This document shows, in pieces, positions 9,915 to 18,449 of a stretch of 64,000 nt of DNA. The stretch spans positions 248,001 to 312,000 of the forward strand of contig NZ_JBNNUK010000001.1 in NCBI RefSeq assembly GCF_050279675.1, given 5' to 3'. Each line of letters opens with the position of its first letter. Positions within the stretch are counted from its first letter, which is position 1. Below the pieces are notes generated by a model. It worked only from the letters and a program-made list of their open reading frames with translations, was not told where the DNA came from and made no database searches. This DNA is from Viridibacillus sp050279675 (GTDB lineage: Bacteria > Bacillota > Bacilli > Bacillales_A > Planococcaceae). The position numbers and the translations under genes were made by a program.

Positions 9915-11105
9915 TTGAATTTAACACCAACACCTATGCAAAAAAGGATTGATACGCTCGATATAATACGAGGTTTTAGTTTGCTAGGTATTTTTTTAGT
10001 AAATATGTTTGCGTTTAGTACGCCTTCGCCACATATTGATTTAAAAACTTGGTTCGAATCGCCACTAGATAAACAATATCATCAGTGGCTAGATATTTTT
10101 GTGCAAGGAAGCTTTTATCCATTATTTTCAATGTTATTTGGCTACGGTTTAGCGATGCAATTTGCGAAAGCAACGCAGTTAGGTGACAACTTCTATAAGA
10201 TTGGATCGAAGCGTTTAGTTGTGTTATTTGGCATTGGTGTGTTACATGCCTTCCTTATTTGGTGGGGAGACATTCTAATGACGTATGCATTTTGTGGTTT
10301 CTTTTTATTGATTCTGTTACGTCTGAAACCAGTTTGGTTAATAACAATTGGTGGCGTATTATATGGAATTGTACATGGCTTTTTAGTGGTATTAATGGGA
10401 TTAGCCTCATTGGTGCAAGAGTCTACTGATTTTTCAGAGTTTGTTGACATAGCAGCTATCGAAAGTGCAATAGCTGCTTACGGTTCCGGTTCGTGGATAG
10501 AGGCTTTCATGCAGCGTCTAGCAGATTTACAAGTACAGGCATCCCCGAGTATGTGGATTATGGCATTGTTTACGATTTTGCCATATATGTTATTAGGGGC
10601 TGCTGCATCCAAATGGCAGCTAATTGAACGTGCAAAGGAAAAACGACTATTTTGGATTATTTTAACTGTTATTACTATACCGGTTGGGGTGGCGCTTAAA
10701 ATGTTGCCATATAATTTAGAACGCAATCTTTTCCTTGATTATGTGCAAGTTTCTTTCGGTGGTCCAATTCTTGCGATAGGGTATGCGGGTCTAATCGTTC
10801 TATTATGCCAAATTCCCAAATTCACAAAAATATTGTCGCCTGTTGCAAAGGCAGGACGTATGTCGATGACAATATATTTAATGCAGTCTATTATTGGAAC
10901 ATTTATTTTCTATCACTATGGATTAGGATTATATGGTAAAATCGGTGTCGATACCGTTACGTGGTTAGCTGTCGGGATATTTGTTCTGCAGATAGTATTT
11001 GCTGAGCTGTGGTTCCTGAAATTTAAGCAAGGACCGGTTGAAGCAGTGTGGAAACGATTAACTTACGGAAAAATGTTACAGAAAAAAGAGGAAATTAGTC
11101 GATAA
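9915..11105 (+). CDS. DUF418-family membrane protein
   Basis: A 396-residue polytopic protein with the family's opening motif RIDTLDIIRGFSLLGIF, about ten membrane segments and a C-terminal DUF418 region (GRMSMTIYLMQS). Relatives such as B. subtilis YeiB/YxaH are uncharacterised; acyltransferase-like topology has been suggested. The start is TTG at 9915, eight bases after AGGAGG and 13 bp past addA, so it may ride on the addBA transcript. Function unknown. Confidence 0.82.
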   Translation: MNLTPTPMQKRIDTLDIIRGFSLLGIFLVNMFAFSTPSPHIDLKTWFESPLDKQYHQWLDIFVQGSFYPLFSMLFGYGLAMQFAKATQLGDNFYKIGSKRLVVLFGIGVLHAFLIWWGDILMTYAFCGFFLLILLRLKPVWLITIGGVLYGIVHGFLVVLMGLASLVQESTDFSEFVDIAAIESAIAAYGSGSWIEAFMQRLADLQVQASPSMWIMALFTILPYMLLGAAASKWQLIERAKEKRLFWIILTVITIPVGVALKMLPYNLERNLFLDYVQVSFGGPILAIGYAGLIVLLCQIPKFTKILSPVAKAGRMSMTIYLMQSIIGTFIFYHYGLGLYGKIGVDTVTWLAVGIFVLQIVFAELWFLKFKQGPVEAVWKRLTYGKMLQKKEEISR

Positions 11106-11145
11106 TTAATGTATCATTGAAAAAAAAGAAGGAGTGCCAATATTC

Positions 11146-12048
11146 ATGAAAATTTTATCATTTCGTTATAACGATGTAGTAAGTTTTGGTCCGAAAGTAA
11201 AAAAAGAAGAAGCTGTATGGGATGTTTTAGCAATCCAAGAAGCTCTTCAAGTACTACCTTCTTTCGCTACAACAATTGTAGAGGGGATGACAGCTGGTTT
11301 TGAGTTTGTAGAACAATCTCGTAAACTTGTAGAAGCTGCACAGAATTCAGAAAACCCAGAGCAATTTAAATATGCATTTACGGAAATTGAATGGTTAGCA
11401 CCAATTCCGCGTACAACGAAAAATATTATTTGTGTTGGTAAAAACTATCAAGATCACGCCAAAGAAATGGGCGCTGAATCTGCTCCAGAAAATTTAATGA
11501 TCTTCACAAAAGCACCAACTTCTATTGCTGCAGATGAGCAAACAATCTCTGCACATGCAGATGTCACTTCGGCACTTGACTATGAAGGTGAATTAGCAGT
11601 CGTTATTGGTAAAAAGGGTAAGAACATCCCTACAAAACTAGCGTATGACTATGTATTTGGTTATACAATTGCTAATGACATTACTGCACGTGATTTACAA
11701 GCAAAACATAAGCAATACTTCTTAGGGAAAAGCCTAGACGGCGCTTGTCCGATGGGTCCATACTTAGTAACAAAGGATGAGATTCCAAATCCGCATTCTT
11801 TATCAGTCGTTACAAAGGTGAATGATGAAATTCGTCAAAATGGTTCAACAAAAGATATGATCTTCACGATTGAAGAAATTATTTCTGAGATTTCTAGATT
11901 AGTAACTTTAGAGCCGGGTGACGTGATCTTAACAGGTACTCCAGCTGGCGTTGGTAAAGGTATGAACCCACCAACATACTTATCATCTGGTGATGTAGTA
12001 AAAGTATCAATAGAGGGTATTGGAACTCTAGTAAACCGCTTCGAATAA
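11146..12048 (+). CDS. yisK: YisK-like fumarylacetoacetate hydrolase family protein
   Basis: A 300-residue protein with the metal-binding FAH fold: DYEGELAVVIGKKGKNI, NDITARDLQAKHKQYFLGKS, and LTGTPAGVGKG. The N-terminal extension of about 90 residues is as in B. subtilis YisK (301 residues), reported to be an oxaloacetate decarboxylase that also associates with the cell-shape protein Mbl. The next gene is yisL, as in B. subtilis, which supports orthology. The ATG at 11146 is preferred; AAGAAGGAG is rather far upstream (11 bases). Confidence 0.85.
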   Translation: MKILSFRYNDVVSFGPKVKKEEAVWDVLAIQEALQVLPSFATTIVEGMTAGFEFVEQSRKLVEAAQNSENPEQFKYAFTEIEWLAPIPRTTKNIICVGKNYQDHAKEMGAESAPENLMIFTKAPTSIAADEQTISAHADVTSALDYEGELAVVIGKKGKNIPTKLAYDYVFGYTIANDITARDLQAKHKQYFLGKSLDGACPMGPYLVTKDEIPNPHSLSVVTKVNDEIRQNGSTKDMIFTIEEIISEISRLVTLEPGDVILTGTPAGVGKGMNPPTYLSSGDVVKVSIEGIGTLVNRFE

Positions 12049-12075
12049 GCTTATTAGCATTTTATAGATATTACT

Positions 12076-12107
12076 ACAGACCGGTGGATGATTTTCCATC
12101 GGTCTGT
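12076..12107 (+). terminator. Hairpin after yisK
   Basis: ACAGACCGGTGG and CCATCGGTCTGT form a 12-bp stem with one G-T pair. The following TATATTTG is a poor U-tract, so termination may be partial. Confidence 0.5.
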
Positions 12108-12179
12108 TATATTTGTATAGTTTTCCACCTCGTGATAGGATATTAATGATTATTAAAATTATATAAGGTGGGGTAATTA

Positions 12180-12554
12180 ATGGATTTTTTAGCTAGCACC
12201 CATTTACACATTACAACTTGGGTAATCGCAATTATCTTGTTCCTAGTTTCTGCTGCTATGCAAAGTGGTACTAAAGGACAAAAAGTAACGCATATGATTT
12301 TACGTGTATTCTATATTCTAATCATCATTACTGGTGGCGCATTATTTGCTAAAGGTATGGATTTTAATATGGGTATGCTTTATGGTTTCAAATTCATTGG
12401 TGGTATTTTAGTTATTGGTATGATGGAAATGGTTTTAGTGAAAAAAGCAAAAGGTAAACCAACAACTATGTTCTGGATTCTATTTGCAGTATTCTTATTA
12501 ATCACTATGTTCCTAGGATTTAAATTACCAATGGGTCTGCATTTCTTAGCTTAA
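12180..12554 (+). CDS. yisL: YisL-family (DUF1516) small membrane protein
   Basis: A 124-residue protein with four hydrophobic helices, opening with MDFLASTHLHITTW as typical of YisL. It follows yisK as in B. subtilis. AAGGTGGGG lies just before the ATG. The function is not known. It is followed by a strong terminator. Confidence 0.85.
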   Translation: MDFLASTHLHITTWVIAIILFLVSAAMQSGTKGQKVTHMILRVFYILIIITGGALFAKGMDFNMGMLYGFKFIGGILVIGMMEMVLVKKAKGKPTTMFWILFAVFLLITMFLGFKLPMGLHFLA

Positions 12555-12571
12555 TAACTGGCATGATAAAC

Positions 12572-12605
12572 AGCCACATGACGAATCTCGTTGTGTGGTT
12601 TTTTT
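12572..12605 (+). terminator. Rho-independent terminator after yisL
   Basis: AGCCACATGACGA, loop ATC, TCGTTGTGTGGTT: a 13-bp stem using three G-U pairs, ending in a run of T. Confidence 0.8.
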
Positions 12606-12668
12606 GTTGGATAAAGATGATGTTATAACAGTTAAATTCGTACTTTTAGGACGTGAATATTCTGCTAA

Positions 12669-12794
12669 ATAACAAAGGGAGCAGATAGCGCAACAAACAT
12701 CGGCTTTAACGCAACAAACGATGAAGTCAGTGCAACAAAGGAGCCACTTAACGCAACAAACAATGCAGATAGTGCAACAAACAAGTTTATAAGA
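12669..12794. repeat. 21-bp tandem repeat array (five good copies plus one degenerate)
   Basis: GCAACAAAC (or GCAACAAAG) occurs at 12690, 12711, 12732, 12753 and 12774, exactly every 21 bp, with a weaker copy ATAACAAAG at 12669. The 12 bases between cores differ, but alternate units end in TTAAC and then AGT. A period of 21 keeps reading frames: ATN heptads on the plus strand and double-Cys heptads on the minus strand. No start codon with a ribosome binding site opens either frame, so this is treated as non-coding. The remainder of 12606-12964 holds a small hairpin (12810-12826) and no gene. Confidence 0.85.
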
Positions 12795-12964
12795 AATTTC
12801 CATTTGATAGGTTTAGTAGCTAAACCGGCCGCTTCAGCATTTAAGTAAATTCACATTTTTGTCGAATTTGTTTCGGTTTCGTTTGTTTTTAGTGTTAAAG
12901 CATAGCGGGGATGGTGTGGGTTTGGTAAAATTACGATGGACAGTTCTGCAGAGGAGGACTATAA

Positions 12965-14443
12965 GTGAACGTTGCAAAGTGGATTAGTACGGTAGTTGCG
13001 TCAGTGCTTTTGGCTACGACAATGGGGTTTACACCTATTGCGAAGGCAGAGACTGAAGTGACGCATAATATTAAAGATGAAAGTATCTATGATCTCTTAG
13101 TGGATCGTTATTTTAATTCATCGGTCGAAAATGACTATAATGTAGATGCTCGAGATCAAAATGCTTTTGCTGGTGGTGATCTTAAAGGGATTGCTACTAA
13201 ACTAACACATATTCAAGATATGGGATTCACTATTCTATCGATTGGTTCGATATTTTCGACTGAATCATATGATGGAAGTGCGGTAGTGGATTACGAAAAT
13301 ATTGAACGTCATTTTGGTACAGCAAAAGAATTTAATTCTTTGCTGTCTGATGTTCATAAAGGCAATATGAAGCTAATGGTTGATTTTCCGCTAAATAATA
13401 TTAGCAAAAATCACGTTTGGGCTAAAGATAAAGCCAATTCAGATTGGTACGAAGCCGCTGATAACGGTCGTATAAATTGGAATACAGAGAATCCTGATGT
13501 ACAAAAGGCATTAATCAATGCAGCAACTGATTTTGTTAAGAAATACGATATTGATGGTATTCGTTTAACTAATTTAGGTAATAGTAACACAGCATTTTTA
13601 AATGAAATGATTCAATCATTAAAAAATACAAATAAAGATATCTATGTTACATCTTCCGAAACCAGCGATGCAAATTTTGATATGTCTATTAATAAAGAGA
13701 CAATCGATATTTATCAGTCGATTTTCAAAAATGTCGATCTAGATTCATCAAAAGTGGAACAACCACTTGGCACAATGAATAAAGACGATGCAAAAAAACC
13801 TTCAGCTATTATGTTAGATAGTTTAAATAGCTCTCGTTTTACATTTGCTTCAGCAAGTGAAAATATGTATCCACCAACACGTATTAAAGTAGCGATGGCT
13901 GCGATGTTTACGTTACCTGGTGTACCAGTAATGACATATGGTACTGAAATTGCACAAAATGGTGAACAAGCCCCTGAATCACATGCAATATTTGATTTCA
14001 AAACGAAGGATGATATCGTTTCAAACATAGGCGACGTTCAATCTGTTCGTAATAAATCAGAGGCGCTGCGTACTGGGGACTTTAAACTATTAAAGAATGA
14101 AGATGGTTTCATTGTATTTGAACGTTCTTCTGATGACGAACAGTGGATTGTCGTTGTGAATAATACAAAAAATACACAGCATATCGATTTAGATAAAGAT
14201 ATTATTGGAGAAAACAAAGAACTGCATGGCTTATTTGAAAGTGATATCGTACGTCCGAATGATGAGGGCGTATACCGAATCGTGGTTGATCGTGAAATTG
14301 TTGAACTATATCAAGTAAAAGAAGATAATGGCTTGAATATCTCATATATGATTTCATTAGGTTGTGTCTATGTGTTATTCATAGCATTTATCGTATTAGT
14401 ATTACGTAAAGGTAAAAAAAATAGAAAAGCAAAAAATAACTAA
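12965..14443 (+). CDS. Surface-anchored GH13 alpha-amylase-like protein, probably catalytically inactive
   Basis: A 492-residue protein with a signal peptide (residues 1-29, cut near AKAE), a GH13 (beta/alpha)8 domain and a C-terminal membrane anchor (about 458-480) ending in a lysine-rich tail. The fold is clear (GGDLKGIATKLTHIQDMGF; MFTLPGVPVMTYGTEIA), but GH13 key residues are lost. The nucleophile Asp of region II is Thr202 (DGIRLTNLG). The Asp of region IV is Asn288, with the preceding His gone (LDSLNSSRF). The region I His is Asn (DFPLNN). Only the acid/base Glu (E232, SSETSD) aligns. The GTG start follows GAGGAGG. It is probably a glycan-binding or structural pseudoenzyme; no role is known. 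Confidence 0.85.
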   Translation: MNVAKWISTVVASVLLATTMGFTPIAKAETEVTHNIKDESIYDLLVDRYFNSSVENDYNVDARDQNAFAGGDLKGIATKLTHIQDMGFTILSIGSIFSTESYDGSAVVDYENIERHFGTAKEFNSLLSDVHKGNMKLMVDFPLNNISKNHVWAKDKANSDWYEAADNGRINWNTENPDVQKALINAATDFVKKYDIDGIRLTNLGNSNTAFLNEMIQSLKNTNKDIYVTSSETSDANFDMSINKETIDIYQSIFKNVDLDSSKVEQPLGTMNKDDAKKPSAIMLDSLNSSRFTFASASENMYPPTRIKVAMAAMFTLPGVPVMTYGTEIAQNGEQAPESHAIFDFKTKDDIVSNIGDVQSVRNKSEALRTGDFKLLKNEDGFIVFERSSDDEQWIVVVNNTKNTQHIDLDKDIIGENKELHGLFESDIVRPNDEGVYRIVVDREIVELYQVKEDNGLNISYMISLGCVYVLFIAFIVLVLRKGKKNRKAKNN

Positions 14444-14446
14444 AAT

Positions 14447-14486
14447 AAAATCCCTTAGAGAATGTAAGTTATCTCTAAGGGATTTT
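14447..14486. terminator. Bidirectional terminator between the amylase-like gene and degV
   Basis: AAAATCCCTTAGAGA and TCTCTAAGGGATTTT form a perfect 15-bp stem flanked by A and T runs, serving both convergent genes. Confidence 0.9.
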
Positions 14487-14491
14487 GCATT

Positions 14492-15349
14492 TTAAGCTAT
14501 AGGGTATTGATTTAAGTAGAAAATAGCTAAAGTACCTGGACCCGCATGTGATGCAATTGCAGAGCCAATCAAATGGATTTCTACAGCTTTAGGCTGGAAT
14601 CTGTCTATTATCATAGCTTTCATCTCTTCAGCAGTGGCTAAATCATCTCCATGACTAATGGCAATAACTTGATCACTTAAACGGTCACCTGTTTCTTCCA
14701 TCTTGTCTAAGATACGTTTCATCACTTTCTTACGCCCGCGATGTTTTTCTATAGGTATGAGTTTACCATCCTCCACATGAAGTAATGGTTTAATACTAAG
14801 TAAGCCACCGATAAATGCGCTTGCTTTTGAAACGCGTCCACCACGTGCTAAATAATCTAAGTCTTCTACTGTAAAGAAATGTTCCATATGTTGCGCATTT
14901 AAACGAACTTTCTCTGAGATTTCATCTAGACTTAAACCTGCTTCGCGAAGGCGAACAGCTTCTTTTACAACTAGACCATAGCCAAGTGAAGCACATTTAG
15001 AATCTACGATTGTTAATTTTATATCAGGGTACTGTTCTTTAACTTGTTTGTAGATCATTACAGCAGTGCTGTATGTACCAGATAATTCAGATGAAAAAGC
15101 TATATAAAGACCTTCCTCACCTGATTTTGCTAGCTCTTCGAAAAGTTCCAAAAACAACTCAGGAGATGCTTGAGAAGTTTTTGGTTGTCCGCCTTGACGG
15201 ATATATTCGTATACTTTTAAGCCGTCGATACCAACGACATCAGCATATTCTTCGTTGTTCATATGAACTCGTAAAGGTATTAGTGTGACATTATTTTGTT
15301 CATAAAAAGATTTAGGTAAATCAGAAGCGCTATCTGCATAGATTCTCAT
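14492..15349 (-). CDS. DegV-family fatty-acid-binding protein
   Basis: A 285-residue DegV/FakB-like protein: N-terminal YADSASDLPKSF, SSELSGTYSTA, and the C-terminal GSAIASHAGPGTLAIFY loop. DegV proteins bind a fatty acid; FakB members present it to the kinase FakA. It matches B. subtilis YitS in neighbourhood (yitS, yitU, yitV, yitW). AGGAGGT precedes the ATG. It lies 21 bp after the HAD gene on the same strand, so the two form an operon. Whether it serves FakA here is inference. Confidence 0.88.
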   Translation of the reverse strand: MRIYADSASDLPKSFYEQNNVTLIPLRVHMNNEEYADVVGIDGLKVYEYIRQGGQPKTSQASPELFLELFEELAKSGEEGLYIAFSSELSGTYSTAVMIYKQVKEQYPDIKLTIVDSKCASLGYGLVVKEAVRLREAGLSLDEISEKVRLNAQHMEHFFTVEDLDYLARGGRVSKASAFIGGLLSIKPLLHVEDGKLIPIEKHRGRKKVMKRILDKMEETGDRLSDQVIAISHGDDLATAEEMKAMIIDRFQPKAVEIHLIGSAIASHAGPGTLAIFYLNQYPIA

Positions 15350-15370
15350 TTATTTACCTCCTAGTGTAAT

Positions 15371-16183
15371 TTATTTTAAGTTTAGTCGGTCGATCAAGAG
15401 GTTTGCTATACCATCCTCATTGTTAGTTTGTGTTATTTCATCTGCAATGTTTTTGAGCTGTCCAATACCATTACCCATTGCAACTCCAAGGCCTGCGTAT
15501 TCGATCATTTCTAAGTCATTGTCTTCATCGCCAAACGCAATAATACGTTCGCGCGGGATTCGTAAATCCTTTGCAACATGCGATAACCCAACTGCTTTAT
15601 GCATGCCTCGACGAACGATTTCAATTACTTCCCAAGGGTCACCCCAGCGACGGTGATCGATAAGCTCAGCTTTTGTATCTGCTAAATGTTGGCGAATTAA
15701 AGGCACATTCGAAGAGCTAGCTTGAATTAAAAGGCTTGTGGGATTATCTTTTAAATAATCATGTAATATACCTGTCGTTACTTTTGGTTCGCCCATTGTT
15801 AAAATATCTAAGATTTTTTGATCATGGTATTGAACATACACATCATCCATAACCTCAGCGATTAAATTTTCAATTTCATAATGGTTGATGGATTCGACAA
15901 CATCTTTTACAACTGATAAATCTATTGGGCTATGAATTGTTTGCCAAGAAGAGTTTGTTGGGTGATGTACAAAGGCTCCATTAAAATTGACGATTGGTGT
16001 ATGTAAACCTAGCTCTTGATAGTATATTTTACTCGCACGATACGGTCTACCAGTAGCAATCATAACTTGATGACCTGCTTCTTTTGCCTGTAGTAAAGTG
16101 CGTTTTGTTTTTTCAGAAATAACTTTCTTGTCGGTTAAAAGTGTACCGTCTAAATCTAAAACAATCAAATGTGGTTGTACCAT
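15371..16183 (-). CDS. yitU: Cof-type HAD-IIB phosphatase, YitU-like
   Basis: A 270-residue haloacid-dehalogenase hydrolase: motif I DLDGTLL at residues 11-17, motif II MIATGRPY, C2 cap, and motif IV GDEDNDLEMI. The Cof family dephosphorylates phosphosugars and flavin intermediates; B. subtilis YitU can act on the riboflavin precursor 5-amino-6-(5-phosphoribitylamino)uracil. AAAGGAG precedes the ATG. It is the first gene of a two-gene unit with degV. Confidence 0.85.
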   Translation of the reverse strand: MVQPHLIVLDLDGTLLTDKKVISEKTKRTLLQAKEAGHQVMIATGRPYRASKIYYQELGLHTPIVNFNGAFVHHPTNSSWQTIHSPIDLSVVKDVVESINHYEIENLIAEVMDDVYVQYHDQKILDILTMGEPKVTTGILHDYLKDNPTSLLIQASSSNVPLIRQHLADTKAELIDHRRWGDPWEVIEIVRRGMHKAVGLSHVAKDLRIPRERIIAFGDEDNDLEMIEYAGLGVAMGNGIGQLKNIADEITQTNNEDGIANLLIDRLNLK

Positions 16184-16305
16184 ATGAAAAAACTCCTTTC
16201 CTACTTTAATAGAGTGTATCTTTAATCTTACTTGTTCGTCAAAACTTTGTCACCGTCAATTATTTTTGTTACGATATTAGAATAAACTATCAAGGAGTGA
16301 ATGCA

Positions 16306-17073
16306 GTGAAGGTTCAACAAGAACAGTGGGGTAAAATTCCGTTACTTCACATATATGATGAAGAGACAGTAACATCAGCATCACCAGTTGTCATTTTTCT
16401 CCATGGCTTTATGAGTGCGAGTGAACATAACTTGCACTATGCATATAAACTAGTTGAAAGAGGCGTTCGAGTATTATTACCAGATGCTTATCTTCATGGT
16501 GAACGTGATGAAGGGCTAGATGAAGTTCAACTTAGTTTACGTTTTTGGGAAGTAATCTTAACTTCAATTGAAGAAGTTGATTTTTTACATAAGCAGTTAA
16601 TAGAAAAAGGTTTACTGCCAGAAGGTAAAATAGGTTTGGCAGGAACTTCTATGGGTGGAATTGTTACATTAGGTTGCTTACGTGTATATCCTTGGATTCA
16701 AACTGCATCAGTTATGATGGGTTCACCTTGTTATGTTGAACTATCAAAAGCACAGATGGCTCAATTTGAAGAGCGAGGTTTTAAAATTCCGATATCAGAA
16801 GAAGAGCTTCAGAAAATGGAACAAACACTTAGCTACTTTGATATGTCAAAACACCCTGAATCAATGGCTAACCGTCCAGTGTTATTTTGGCATGGTAAGA
16901 AAGATCATATGGTTCCATTTGCTCCTACATATCAATTTTATGAGAGTATACAAGCAGATTATGCAGACCATCCCGAAGATCTTGTCTTTATCGTCGATAA
17001 ACAAGCAGGGCATAAAGTATCTCGTCCAGGAATGATTGCGGCAACAAAATGGCTTGCAGACCATTTGGCATAA
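16306..17073 (+). CDS. yitV: YitV-like alpha/beta-hydrolase (esterase)
   Basis: A 255-residue serine hydrolase, the same length as B. subtilis YitV. Oxyanion motif FLHGFMSA; nucleophile GTSMGG; Asp in GKKDHMVP; His in AGHKVS. The start is taken as GTG at 16306, eight bases after AAGGAG; the GTG at 16297 overlaps that ribosome binding site. It is divergent from yitU and followed by yitW. Substrate unknown; prolyl-peptidase or acyl-esterase activity are the usual guesses for this family. Confidence 0.85.
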   Translation: MKVQQEQWGKIPLLHIYDEETVTSASPVVIFLHGFMSASEHNLHYAYKLVERGVRVLLPDAYLHGERDEGLDEVQLSLRFWEVILTSIEEVDFLHKQLIEKGLLPEGKIGLAGTSMGGIVTLGCLRVYPWIQTASVMMGSPCYVELSKAQMAQFEERGFKIPISEEELQKMEQTLSYFDMSKHPESMANRPVLFWHGKKDHMVPFAPTYQFYESIQADYADHPEDLVFIVDKQAGHKVSRPGMIAATKWLADHLA

Positions 17074-17125
17074 GTCGTTACATTTGTTATGATGGGATAA
17101 ACACTATGCAGAAAGGGGAAACACT

Positions 17126-17434
17126 ATGGATGCAGAAATGAAAGAAAGTATATATGGTGCTTTAGAAAACGTAATTGATCCTGAGTTAGGTATTGATATT
17201 GTCAACTTAGGTTTAGTATATGAAGTAGATTTATCTGAAGAAGGATTATGTGTAGTAACCATGACATTAACATCAATGGGTTGCCCACTTGGTCCAGTTA
17301 TTGTTGACCAAATCCGTACAGCACTATTTGAATTACCAGAAATTAAAGAGGTAAATGTTGATATTGTATGGAATCCACCATGGAATAAAGACAATATGTC
17401 ACGTTATGCGAAAATAGCTTTAGGCATTCGCTAA
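17126..17434 (+). CDS. yitW: MIP18/DUF59-family Fe-S assembly-type protein
   Basis: A 102-residue protein with the DUF59 pattern: NVIDPELGIDIVNLGLVY, TLTSMGCPLGP with the conserved Cys, and WNPPWNKDNMS at the end. Relatives (SufT, PaaD, eukaryotic MIP18) help insert Fe-S clusters. Length and neighbours match B. subtilis YitW. It precedes fnr, which encodes an Fe-S sensor, on the opposite strand. Confidence 0.88.
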   Translation: MDAEMKESIYGALENVIDPELGIDIVNLGLVYEVDLSEEGLCVVTMTLTSMGCPLGPVIVDQIRTALFELPEIKEVNVDIVWNPPWNKDNMSRYAKIALGIR

Positions 17435-17445
17435 TACTGTAAAGA

Positions 17446-17482
17446 AAACCCGTTCGGACTTAAAAGTCGAGCGGGTTTTTTT
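17446..17482 (+). terminator. Terminator after yitW
   Basis: AAACCCGTTCG pairs with CGAGCGGGTTT, followed by a run of T; it faces the convergent fnr gene. Confidence 0.8.
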
Positions 17483-17510
17483 AATTTATAAACGGGTATA
17501 ATATATGAGG

Positions 17511-18215
17511 TTAGTCAATTCTACAAATAGTAAGAGGGCAGTTTTCACATTCACATTCATCTTTTAGAAATTGTAAATTAAGAACTGTGATTGTACTCTT
17601 GTCAAATGTAATAATATTATTCTTCTTCAGGTCATTTAACGTACGGTTAATGACTTCTCGGCTAGTAGCACAGAGATTAGCTAGCTCATTATTAGTCAAT
17701 TTATAGTTAATATTGATTGAGCCATCATCTAACTTTTCACCATAAGTGTTTGATAATCGTATCAATGTAGAAAAGAGTGCGCCCTTTTTTCCGTGTAGTA
17801 ATAAATCACGAAGTCTAGATTGACTTTTCATATTTTGCAACTGTATCCAACGCAAACATGCAATCATCAATGACGGTTCTTGACTGAGATAGAGTTCAAG
17901 CGTGTTGTTATCGATAGTTAAAATAGTAGTCTGTTCCATAGCGGTAGCTGTTGTTGAATTATAATCTAGAGAACTAAAAATAGTACTTTCACCAATTAAA
18001 TTATTACTACCACAGATACGAATAGTTATTTCCTTCCCACTAGCAGTTTCTTTTGAAATTCTCACTTGTCCTGATACAACAAAAAAAACATCTTGGGTAC
18101 GGTCACCTTCTAAGAATATAGGGGTGTCTTTGGCGAATTTGACAACTGTACCATGCTCTTTGAAAAGTGAATGGATCTTAGGTGGGATAGTTTCAATTTC
18201 CTCCAAAATATTCAC
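17511..18215 (-). CDS. fnr: Anaerobic regulator Fnr with C-terminal [4Fe-4S] ligands
   Basis: A 234-residue Crp/Fnr regulator: cyclic-nucleotide-like domain (about 20-120), long dimer helix, and winged helix (TNNELANLCATSREVINRTL). The C-terminus carries C223-X2-C226-X4-C231 (CENCPLTIC), and Asp137 lies in SRLRDLLLHGKKG. These match the three Cys and one Asp that hold the oxygen-labile cluster in B. subtilis Fnr, each shifted by four residues. It should switch anaerobic respiration and fermentation genes through TGTGA-N6-TCACA sites. The start is uncertain: GTG at 18215 lies only two bases after AGAGG, and TTG at 18206 is an alternative. A TATAAT (18236-18241) lies just upstream. Confidence 0.92.
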   Translation of the reverse strand: MNILEEIETIPPKIHSLFKEHGTVVKFAKDTPIFLEGDRTQDVFFVVSGQVRISKETASGKEITIRICGSNNLIGESTIFSSLDYNSTTATAMEQTTILTIDNNTLELYLSQEPSLMIACLRWIQLQNMKSQSRLRDLLLHGKKGALFSTLIRLSNTYGEKLDDGSININYKLTNNELANLCATSREVINRTLNDLKKNNIITFDKSTITVLNLQFLKDECECENCPLTICRID

Positions 18216-18347
18216 AACCTCTGCTGTTTTTCACAATTATAACATACTGTTTTCTTGCAATTGGGGAATATTTCAATTTCTCGATTTTTTTCTATTTGAC
18301 GATATTGAAGTTTGATTAAAAACATATTAGAATTGGGAAAATATTTT

Positions 18348-18364
18348 AGTCAAAAAAGGTCAAA
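18348..18364 (+). promoter_or_regulatory. CtsR operator 1
   Basis: AGTCAAA, three bases, GGTCAAA: the direct heptad repeat bound by the heat-shock repressor CtsR. It lies just upstream of the -35 of the clpB-like gene. Confidence 0.88.
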
Positions 18365-18372
18365 CAAATCAC

Positions 18373-18402
18373 TTTACATTCATGGGAAGACGATAATATA
18401 AT
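18373..18402 (+). promoter_or_regulatory. SigA promoter of the clpB-like gene
   Basis: TTTACA (18373-18378), 18-bp spacer, TATAAT (18397-18402), flanked on both sides by CtsR operators. Confidence 0.72.
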
Positions 18403-18416
18403 GTAGTTAATCAAAA

Positions 18417-18433
18417 GGTCAAAAAAGGTCAAA
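18417..18433 (+). promoter_or_regulatory. CtsR operator 2
   Basis: GGTCAAA, AAA, GGTCAAA: a perfect CtsR site downstream of the -10 and next to the ribosome binding site, well placed to block transcription. Confidence 0.92.
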
Positions 18434-18449
18434 TAGGGAGTGAACTATA

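Noticed and set aside
12669..12794. CRISPR-like array
   Set aside because: The core is only 9 bp, the period 21 bp, spacers are too short, and no cas genes are present.
12546..12803. Cys-rich minus-strand frame with repeated double-Cys heptads
   Set aside because: It is simply the 21-bp array read backwards; there is no ribosome binding site, and the remaining codons lie over the yisL terminator.
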